64,000 nucleotides of DNA from Emmonsiellopsis sp. PD_33 (Eukaryota; Ascomycota; Eurotiomycetes; Onygenales; Ajellomycetaceae), in the NCBI GenBank assembly GCA_032988165.1, contig JANTQF010000192.1, positions 1-64,000 on the forward strand, written 5' to 3'. The translations under genes were made by a program, and so were the position numbers. The number at the start of each line of letters is the position of its first letter. The first letter of the stretch is position 1. Shown here in pieces: positions 55,301-64,000 of the stretch. A model generated the notes under the pieces. The model was not told the origin of the DNA and did no database searches. It saw nothing but the letters and a program-made list of their open reading frames with translations.

Positions 55301-58202
55301 TGTTGATGAAATTGTCGAAAATTCGATACATGATCATGTGGTGAGGGACAGCAACTCGGATAAATTCGGTGGAGATATCGATCGATTTTGCTTCTATCGG
55401 TGTGCCGTCCGGTTTCCGTCGACCCTCCCTAAGTCCTACTCGAATGTTATTTACGGCCATCACTCGAGCCCATACACCTTTCAACTTAGGTGCTTCGGCG
55501 TGGAGGCGAATTAGATGTGAACGGATAAATGGGGGAGACCACCGATGGCGGCCCGCAGCTAGGCCGTATATTTGCAGCATCATAGGAGGGTCTGCGGGCA
55601 TCGTGCACTTGACCTGAATCAAAGATGCTTTGACATCAACAGTAATGAGTTCGGATGACATTGGCTTCATGGGAACAGGGAGGGCCCCGGTCTTCCTTAT
55701 TTTAGATGATTCACCCGGGGGTGGAGGCTTGGTAGGCATGGGCCGGAAGAAGGCATCTCGTAGAACAGAAACGGCGATTCCAACAGCATAATAGCGGTAA
55801 AGGGAGCAGTTCAGGTATATTGCTTTAACAATAGAGTTGACGTGAAATATTGGTCCTTGTAAATCGCTTGATGTACTCAACGCTACCTCGAATCGTGGGA
55901 CGGATAAAAATGACTCCTGTTCCATAAAGTCTGCAGACTCCATGACAAAGCCTTCGAGGCCACGTACATGAAATGCCAAACGTCTTCCGTCGGCATGGCC
56001 TTGGTGAGATTTTCGCCCGGGGGATGATGCACTGAACCGGAACGGATGGTCATCGGAGCCGGCTGAGTGGCTCGGGGTTCGGCGTTTAAGAGTCCTTCGA
56101 CTAGGTTCCAATGATCTCTGAGCTTGATAATCGGCTGTCCATCCCTGAAGTTGCAAGACCATACCGCGCGTCGTTGTGCCAATACTGTTGTCAATTCCAG
56201 CTACTTCGACACTGAATCCAGAAGCTTCGAATTGGAATTGGAGTAGCCAAGGGGGTAATCGTCTCAAGAAGCTCGGTGGGTTACGATCGAGAGAGTGTGG
56301 CAACTTTGTCGGTTGGACATGCGAGTGAAACTGGTCAACAACTTGGTGTAGGCCACGGCTGACTTCTCCGTTGACCAGGTGGATAGAGAATGTGTTTAGA
56401 GTTCCCGATGCTACAACGCAGATCTCTGGAGTTGCATTTAGATGAACTTTAATCTCCATAGACTCGGTAGCCAGTAGGCGATACTTGGCGCCAGAAAATG
56501 TCTGATAATACAATTGGTGTGAAGCAACTCGGTAAACTGAGGCCAGAGAATAGTGGATTCCCTCCTCAGCAGAATGTGATGATTCGATATCCAGGGAGAT
56601 GGAGGATATCGAGGAGACAAGTAGATTATAGTTGTTATCTCGATCGGTGTCAGGGAGGGGAAGAACGAAGCGAAGAACGGGTTCATGGACAGATAGCTTG
56701 ATGCTCGCTTTCGGTAGGATATGGGAGATGAGAAGATGATTGTTTCGAACTTTGCCTCGGGTACGTGGCTTTCTCCTCTGGATTAGTCCGGCGATTTGGG
56801 AGAGGTGTTTTGGTTCGATGTCGATGGACGGAGATGTCACGACAAGATTGGCGAATAGGACGTTGGTGTTGCGTTCGGCAGCGCCTTTATTCTCGGAAAT
56901 GGACACAGTCTTGGAAGGGAATGTGGTTTTGATTGTAGTTGTGGCCATCGGAATGTACAGAATCTTGTCGGTCTCCCCAACATTATCATCGAGAGAAACA
57001 GACAAAGATATGGCCGCAAGCAAAGCTTGGTGGGCAACATCGCCACGTTGGAAGTACATGCGATGCGCAGGCCGATTTGGGTCCATCCGGTGGAAATCAA
57101 CACCAATTTCGTGGGTGACAACATTAAGATGAAGTGGCCTTTGACCTTGTGATTGCTGGACAACCTGGGAGAAGCGGAAGAAGCTCAAGGCCAGCTGTAT
57201 CTCCTGGATTCCCCTGAGTAACGAACTGAAGAATTCCCTCGAATCTGCAACGGTCTGGACAATCGTTTCTTCACGGCTTCCCGGTTTATCAAGTTCTTCC
57301 ACGATGTCCACAAAGGATATTGCCTCCTCCGAATCACTAGGCGGCGTTCTCGTGGCGGGGAGAGATTCCTTCATGCGTACAGCCAGCTTCGCAAGGTCAT
57401 CGTAAGGGACATGTAATCTTCCAACTTTCACGGCAACCGAAACATCTCTCAGTCCTTCCAGATCCTTGTGTAGAATGCCATGAATATTCAGCCCTAGGTT
57501 ATCCAAAATTTCGGTAGGCTCACAGTCATCGACCGCAAGCAGGATATTCCGGACATTAAAGATCCATTCCGCCGGCCTCTGATCACCCAGGGGGTCTTTC
57601 TTATGCCGGAACAACCTTCCTCTCGCCATCATCTTCTGCCTTGTGTCCACTGCCATAGTCAGGCCTCCAATCTGCACCTCCCCCGCATCCACCACCTTGA
57701 AAATTGTGTCTGTAGCGACGACATCCACGATAGCCAACCACTGTATTTGTCGATGCAGTCGTTTAATCCACTCCTTCACCCGCGTCAACCGCTTCCACGC
57801 CTTGCTCCGCGTTTTGTGACCAGACGACCTGCCCGCGGACTGAAAACCAGCGCCAAGCAAATCATCTTTCTCCGCGGCGACGTCGGAATCCTCGTCCTGC
57901 GGCGTGTGCGATACATCGTGACTGTTCAAGACGCGGGGGTCGATTGTGACGGCTAGCTCTTTCAATCGCAAGCTGATATACGTGGGCTGCGCAAATGAGG
58001 GACGGTGGAGGGAGAGGCCCAACAGACGGATGCTAATCTCAACACCTTCCTTTGGCGAGTACGCGATGCGGCGGAGGGAGAAGTAGCCGATGCGCTGGAT
58101 GGAGATGCCGGTCGCAATGCGTATGATGGCGAAGAGGATAAAGGACGCAAGGTAGAGCAGCAGAAGGGCTACGAAGATAGCCGTCGGGCTCCAGATAGCC
58201 AT
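49332..58202 (-). CDS. FMP27: FMP27/Hobbit/BLTP2-type bridge-like lipid transfer protein, 2900 aa
   Basis: Exons 58202-54005, 53951-53557, 53499-49501 and 49442-49332. Phases 1, 0 and 0 all agree. The N-terminus is one membrane helix (WSPTAIFVALLLLYLASFILFAII) followed by a chorein-like beta-rich start. The two family signatures are present: RVGFWDKIRLSF (GFWDK domain, about residue 1380) and GSAWPPWVSVE (WPPW domain, about residue 2190). A coiled-coil-like segment lies near 1800-1850. These proteins form a long hydrophobic groove of repeating beta-groove modules that carries lipids between the ER and plasma membrane or mitochondria. The length is close to other filamentous fungal members. 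The C-terminal exon is the least certain part: it ends at TGA 49332-49334, but the GTGAGC overlapping this stop could instead be a further splice donor. Confidence 0.93.
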
Positions 58203-59162
58203 AGTAGATCACAAGCGGGACTGCACTTGTGACAGGCGTGAGTCCGTTCGACGGAGGCTATGACACATGGCCTCCGGGTTAGATCAAAAGCCTCGAGCCT
58301 AGCAGCGGAAGAGAAGAGAAGGGTCAGCACGGCGCAGAACAGGCAAAAAATATGTAGCCAGCTGTGGTATTCAATCCGCGTTCCGCGGACGGTGGGCGGC
58401 CAAGTGCAGGGGGTGGCGGACGACGGGCAGGGCGGATGAGACCACGCGCACAACAAAGGAAACGGAGAGGGTTACCACGAGCCCGAGAGACGGCAGGACG
58501 CTCAGCAAGAAGCAGCTGGATCATGGTCGAGGGGAGCATCAGGGCGTCCGAATGCTGCCAGGGGGAGGTTGAGGTTGAGGTCTTGGAGATTCCAGAAGCC
58601 AGCAGGCCGGGTTGGGCGCTAGCGGCAGCCGCGATTTCCGCCAAGGCCGGAGCTACGGGCACCAGAACCATGGGAGAAGCCATTTATCATTTGCATTTGG
58701 GTTGCTTGATCGTTGTTGTTTTGCTGTTTATTATTTACCTTGGTAGTTACGGGCTACGTGAATAACTTGTCTCTCTGCTGACTCCTAAGGTGGTTATCTC
58801 CCAACAAACTGCGTTTGTGTTTGACGCCGTGCAGTGGGGAGGCAGCACAGAAACAGCCCCTGACAACCCCCAGATACCTGGTCTCAACAGGTTTCGTTTG
58901 CACGCCATCAACAGTTGGAAAAATTGGAGGAATATCCAATCAAACAATGAAACGCCTTGCAGCTTGCTACCCAGAATATCGTACATGTCCCCGTTGAAGC
59001 CATCCATGACATACATATCCGTACTATGTACATACATCCCGTTCATGTACGCCGTACCACCACTTTTCGGGCAGGGAAAAAAAATCAATTACAGAAAAAA
59101 AGAAGCAAAGAAAAAGAAATGAGAGTCACAAAAAAAAGGAAAAACTTCCCGCACGGACTAGA
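58203..59162. other. Intergenic: promoter of FMP27 and 3' region of the Tim17-like gene
   Basis: No gene was recognised. Open frames of 110-133 codons at 58324-58765 overlap each other on both strands and have no domain content. Confidence 0.5.
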
Positions 59163-60135
59163 TCAAGAAGACGCGGAAGAAGAAGACGACGACGCCTCCA
59201 CATTCCTCAACGCCTCGATCTTCTCGTCAATAATTGCAATCTCGGCATTGATCCCCAGCAGCTTCTCATCCAACATGCTCATGTACTGCTCATCCGACAG
59301 TGGTCTCAAGGGCAGCCACCTCGACTCCAGTATCCGCTGACCCATGGGCTTCTGCGGCTTGTTCTCTCTCGCAACCTGCCAGCCATCGATGACATCGTAC
59401 GTCTTCTGGCCCAGAAACCCACCAAGTGAGAAGATCACGGCGCCAGGAACGAATCGTCTATCTGTAAATATCATAAATATATAGTTCCCGTAGAACAAAA
59501 TGAAAATGGAAAACGAAATTTCAAAAAGAAAGAGAGAGAGAAAAGAGTTCTTACGGATAGAATACGAAATCGCCCCCCCAGCCAACCCGCTAGAAACCGC
59601 ACTCGCAACCCCGCGCTGGCCGGGCGTCGGCTTATCCTCGAACTGCACTCGGAGGATATTACTCCTCAGCCCTATGCATGGAGAAGAAAACAAAAGTTCG
59701 TAAGATCCCGGTCATAAGTCACAGAGGAAATAAATATCCCCCTCCCGTCTCGAAGGGAAAGCAGGCATTCAAAACTCACACCAGAACGAAGCACCAAACG
59801 CAAACCAATGGATCCCAGCTGATATCGAATGAATCACAGGATTCGGCGACCGGATAATGCCCGTTATCCCGCCAAAGAGGAGCCCGGATGTGCCTGTGCT
59901 AGAAAGTTAACATTCCGTAGAGATCAACTCATGCAAAACTGAGAGAAAAAAAGGGGGGGCGCCGAATACTAGTAACCAAGTATTTAAACCATCAAAAGGA
60001 GGAGGGGGAGGGATGGATAAAAATAAAATGAAACGAACCACTCAACGCCCCAATCTTCATCGCATTCTTCACCATCCACACGTCATCCCCCGTCTGCGTC
60101 TTTGGCTGGTCATTTTTCCCACCAGACACAGCCAT
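59163..60135 (-). CDS. Small Tim17/22/23-like membrane protein, probably mitochondrial, 208 aa
   Basis: Exons 60135-60039, 59893-59780, 59671-59555 and 59461-59163; all joins are in phase 1 and total 209 codons. The hydrophilic N-terminus (MAVSGGKNDQPKTQTGDD) leads into three to four weak membrane segments rich in Gly and Ser with GxxxG-like spacing: IGALSGTSGLLFGGITGIIRS, ISAGIHWFAFGASFWW, GVASAVSSGLAGGAISYSI and VPGAVIFSLGGFLGQ. That pattern is typical of the Tim17 superfamily. The C-terminal 75 residues form a helical, charged tail with a conserved-looking RILESRWLPLRPLSDEQYMSMLDEKLL. Tim17-type proteins sit in the mitochondrial inner membrane as import channels or assembly factors. The superfamily call is an inference from composition and spacing; the gene model itself is well supported. 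Confidence 0.72.
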
Positions 60136-61776
60136 CCTTCCCACCCGTCCCGTCACGTCTACACTCTGGATAAACTACTACCAGTCGTGTGTGCGCGTGT
60201 GCCTTTTATTTTCTTCCCTCCCTTTTGGACATGCGGCCCTCAGGAAATTAAAAAAATGATTGGGCGGGATATCTTTTTGTCCTTGTGATGGTTCAGATAA
60301 TGGTTGTCGAAAGGAGAAATCTTAGGTAAGGTTTATATGTCACGTGATCATGAATAGCCCAATTAGGCCGCCTGGTTTAACCTTTATGGATGGATGAGAG
60401 TCTGTCTGTGGAGGACGCTGGGGATATGGAGGGGAGGGGAGGGGACGGGACAGGGAGGAAGGGTTTTCAGGGAATTACTGTAGGAAAACTCTACGGGGTG
60501 TTTGTTGGGGGATATTTGAGTATATGGATGGAGAAGTATGCGCTTTGTTTAATATAATTTTATTTTTATTTTTTGGAAAAGATTACAAGATCCGAATTGT
60601 AAATCCGGCTGGACAGATAGATCGTTACCCCGCAGATGATTCGGGGATTTTATTCTGACTGACATTCTCCGGAGATGTAGCTGCGTGAAGTCTGTGGTGG
60701 TTTTTGCCCCAGCACATGTGTGGTGTTCCCAAACTTGGGCGACGACGGAGCTGGGTTGTTTCCTGTATTCGACAAATGTAATAAATATCCCTCTCCTGAT
60801 ATTCAAAGAGGTCCAAACGTCGGCGTTCATCGTGACATAAGCCCCCCAGTAACCGTATGGAGTGGATAGATATAAGTAGGCCGACGCTGTGTTAGACCGT
60901 GCACGCAGCTCTCCTGTATAACCTTCACCAGCCCCGTCGATCTCGGACTAGAATAGCTAGGCACAGCAGCCGGCGGATAGATAAAGTCGAGCCGCATCCG
61001 CATCTCAAGTCTCGAACACGGTCTGCGCCATCTCTTGTGTTCGTCGGCTGATTCCCTGATTCCTAGGCGGGCAGCTAGTGGCGGTGCATTAACAGCCCAG
61101 ATAGCAACTTGTCATACCGGGCAGCGACAACAGAATTGACGGGGAATATGGCGACAGCAGTGGGGGTTTCCGAGGAGGAGCGTGGCCAAGCGAATATAGT
61201 CCCTGGGGGGAACACTCCCAGCTATAGATATATTGTATTTCCCTATTGTTAGCGAGTAGTATTATGGGGGTATCCAGGGCTCAAAGAAGCCCGATAGACT
61301 GGCATAAAGAGCCGTGGGCGCACAGGACGGGCGCAGTAGAGCACAAACGCTGGGGGAAAGGCAGGAAACGGGCTGGCAGCACACGCAGACGACACAAGAA
61401 GCGCACCCTTCGAATCGAGGGGGGGGATTGTCGACCGCTATCGTGGTTGAAAGCTGGATTATCTGTCGGTGGTGGGAGACTTTGGTTGTGTTCGGCTCTC
61501 TGGCGCTTGACGCACTGAGGCTGACTTTTCCTTAGCGTCATCACTAAAATTTATCCCTTCAAAAGATCCAATCCAATTTTCCCCTCTGTGTCTTCACCTC
61601 GAGCACCCCATCCACGCCGCTCCCCATCGACCGCCCGCCCTGCAATCACTGCCCTAGTGATTCCCCATCCCTTCTGCTACCCCTTTGCTGCAAGATCTCG
61701 CCGTCTTCCAGCCCTTTCCCGCCCTCCCGAGCGACGCGCACACGCCCTCGCGCGTTTCGTGATTGAAATCGCCATC
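60136..61776. other. Divergent promoter region of the Tim17-like and eIF4B genes
   Basis: About 1.6 kb without a recognised gene. TCACGTGA lies at 60340-60347. The C/T-rich stretch from about 61560 to 61770 is probably the eIF4B leader. Confidence 0.5.
60340..60347. promoter_or_regulatory. TCACGTGA palindrome (bHLH/Cbf1-type site)
   Basis: A perfect 8-bp palindrome about 205 bp upstream of the Tim17-like gene. The word is the classic Cbf1 element. Its use here is inferred from position. Confidence 0.35.
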
Positions 61777-63809
61777 ATGGGTTAGTCTATCCCAACGCCC
61801 TGCCACCCCATCGCCGTCGCCCTGTCCGGCGGGGCCAGTGTGTTCGGACTCCGTGTGGCTAACTGTCTGCTGTTTGTAGCTCCCGCAAAGCCCAAAGCGC
61901 AGAAGATGTCCGTCGGGACCTTCTTGGCGGATGAGGGTATGTGCCTGGAACCCTCCGCACTATGGACTGCAAGACGCTAATCTCGGGCAGCTTATGGCTC
62001 TTGGGCCGATGAAATGGATGACATGCCTATGCCTGGTAAGTCGCGCTCCCTTATTCAATTCCTGGTTGATGGGTTGTTGCTGATTCGCACTTCTGTCTAG
62101 CCGGTATGGATTTTCTCTCTCCCCACCGCACGCCATCCGTCGTGCGCTGTGTATCTAACCATTGATAGTCCCCGAAACCCGCCCCAGCTTTGGCGGAGAA
62201 CGACGTATGTTCAGCTCAGCTGGATATGGCAACGATTTTGGTGGTATGTAGACAGTCTACGGCTTTTTTTATATATATCGTTGCTAACGGTCTGTTGCGA
62301 AGATCGTGGCTACGCACGGGAGGAACTCCCCCTCCCAACCCAGCCTCCCTATACCGCCCATATTGGCAATCTGTCCTTCGAGGCGACCCAGGACGACATC
62401 TCGGAGCTATTTGCCGAATGCCAGGTAACCAGCGTGCGCGTTGTGGAGGATAAGATGACCGGCGCCCCCAAGGGCTTTGGCTACGTTGAATTCGGTACAC
62501 TTGACGGCCTGAAAAAGGCCCTTACATTCCAGGGCGCTTCTCTTCAGGGAAGAAATATCAGAGTTAGCGTCGCGGAACCTCGTATGTGCATACGAATTGC
62601 CCCTATGGCGTTTCTTTTCCCACTAACACCACTGCAGCCAAGGATAGACATGACACGAGGGACTTCAGCGACTGGTCTCGCAAGGGCCCGCTCCCGGATC
62701 TCCCTTCGCAGCGCCGAGTTTCTGACCGCCCAGGCTTCGGAATGAGACACGATGCCATGAGCGATGCCGGCAGCGAGCGTGGCGGACGACGTGGATACGA
62801 GCCAGCCGATGGTAAAGTGAGAGACTACGGCAACTGGGAGCGAAAGGGGCCTCTTTCGCCATCCCTGGCTCCTGCGTCTCTTGCCAGAGAGGGCGGTCGT
62901 CCCCGGAGCAAGGACGGCCCACAATTCCGCAGAGCTTCCCCGGCTTGGGGAGAGGGCCGGTCCCAAGACGGCTCGAGACCACCGCGACGCGAATTCCACG
63001 ACCGACCAGCACCAGAGAGAGTACCAACTGCTCCCGAGCTCGACAACCAGTGGAGATCGAAAATGCGACCAGACCCTGTACCCGCGCCTACCCCTGAAGC
63101 CGCCCCAGCTGCCGCCCCGGCTCCAGCACAGCGCCCTAAACTCAACCTGCAGAAGCGCACGGTTGAAGCTGAACCCGCTTCCCCAACCACAACCGACTCC
63201 AAGGCGAGCCCCTTCGGCGGTGCGCGCCCCATCGATACTGCCGCCAGAGAGAGAGAAATTGAAGAAAAGCGCCAGCTAGCCATCCGCCAAAAGAAAGAGG
63301 CTGAGGAGAAGGCCAAGGCTGAGAAGCTTGAGAAGCAAAAGGCTGCCAAGGAGCAGGAGCAACAGGCGAAGGAAGAGGCCGCCAAAGCCGCTCCCGCTGA
63401 AGACGCCAGCGCCAATGGTGCGAAGGAGGATGGTGCTGAGGGTGAGAAGACCGTCGAGATCCTCCGCAGGACTGAGGAGGCTGGCGAGGGTGCCGCCCCT
63501 GAAGCGTCCGGAGCGGCCCAAGCTTCGACTGAGAAGGTTGAGCCCCCCAAAGAGCCTGCTCGCCAGCAGCCGCCACCACCCAGCAAAACCAACGGCAACT
63601 GGCGAAATGGCGCCCCTCGGGCCCGCGGCCCATCCCACGGCCATGGAGCCCCAAGAGGCGCGCACGGTGGCCAGGCCAAGGGCCAGCAGAGAACCCCCGC
63701 TCCCGAAGCCCCTGCTTCACCGGCCACGCCTGTCGAACCCGAGGAAGAGGGCTGGAGCACCGTCAGCACTAACAAGCGAGGTAACCGACGTGGAAACGCC
63801 CGCGGCTAA
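61777..63809 (+). CDS. eIF4B: Translation initiation factor eIF4B, about 544 aa
   Basis: Exons 61777-61780, 61880-61936, 61991-62035, (62101-62103), 62169-62243, 62303-62581 and 62638-63809. All joins are phase 1; with the optional 3-nt exon the product is 544 aa, without it 543. The N-terminus reads MAPAKPKAQKMSVGTFLADE and YGSWADEMDDMP, typical of fungal eIF4B. One RRM follows (about residues 80-155): RNP2-like HIGNLS and RNP1 KGFGYVEF. After it come Arg/Gly/Asp-rich repeats (FSDWSRKGPLP, YGNWERKGPLSP) matching the eIF4B repeat unit, and a Lys/Glu/Ala-rich helix (about 385-440). The tail (EEEGWSTVSTNKRGNRRGNARG) is basic. eIF4B stimulates the helicase eIF4A and helps ribosome recruitment to mRNA. 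The first coding exon contains only ATGG. Confidence 0.92.
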
Positions 63810-64000
63810 ACGTATCATCCCTATACCCATTCAATTCCTACAAGGCATGCCGCGACCCCATACACTCACGCCACGTTGTCCAAACGTATCCGCCCCCCCA
63901 AAGCTCCAAACCTGAAAACGCCTTCCATCCAGCCAGCACCTCACCATGAGCTCACCCTAATCCCGTGTGTATGTACCATTGCTCCATTGAAGGGTCCGGT
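63810..64000 (+). other. 3' untranslated region of eIF4B
   Basis: Sequence following the TAA stop. No other gene was recognised before the window ends. Confidence 0.5.

Noticed and set aside
58324..58765. Overlapping open frames on both strands upstream of FMP27
   Set aside because: Mutually exclusive, no domains, and located where the FMP27 promoter and leader are expected.
62825..63775. 316-codon minus-strand open frame
   Set aside because: Antisense to the eIF4B repeat and tail region, where biased codons keep the opposite strand open.

Overview
The window reads as nuclear DNA of a filamentous ascomycete, most likely a eurotiomycete (Aspergillus/Penicillium/Onygenales grade). The grounds are dense genes with short introns (about 49-130 nt, GTATGT/GTAAGT donors, CTAAC-like branch sites), fungal-specific families (fungal transcription factor domain, F-box/ankyrin proteins) and protein similarities to Pezizomycotina. 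Species is not determinable from sequence alone. All exon joins below were worked out by eye from splice signals, reading phase and conserved protein sequence.

Layout: 1-3880 has no large gene but holds a tiny two-exon gene (1699-1899) for a 31-residue peptide ending in a CaaX box, a strong candidate for the lipopeptide (a-factor-type) mating pheromone precursor. 3881-9729 carries three minus-strand genes: an unknown PPxY protein, a YAP1-binding/glomulin-type protein and a DAO-family FAD oxidoreductase. 12030-15952 carries a small-subunit-of-serine-palmitoyltransferase-like membrane protein and a rhomboid protease. 17117-25150 is accessory-looking: a glutathione S-transferase, a degenerate Ran-like GTPase fused to an extra C-terminal (SUKH/SMI1-like) domain, an F-box/ankyrin protein and a membrane-anchored GH32 glycosidase. 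25686-35803 has a DHHC palmitoyltransferase, an SPX-ankyrin-GDPD phosphodiesterase (GDE1 type, with a 4-nt microexon), a UBE2J1-type tail-anchored E2 and a fungal transcription factor without a zinc cluster. 36955-45222 has TFIIIC subunit Tfc3 and a conserved membrane protein; a tRNA-like relic with a near-consensus B box lies about 80 bp upstream of tfc3. 45223-49331 is gene-poor with an AT-rich, RIP-like island. 49332-63809 has FMP27 (bridge-like lipid transfer protein), a small Tim17-like membrane protein and eIF4B.

There is no single operon-like system. Several genes share membrane-lipid themes (ssSPT, GDE1, FMP27, DHHC, UBE2J1), but this may be chance. The most notable candidates are the CaaX peptide gene, the Ran-like/SUKH-like chimera, the B box upstream of tfc3, the very small microexons, and a repeated block pattern of C-ending versus G-ending synonymous codons inside many genes.
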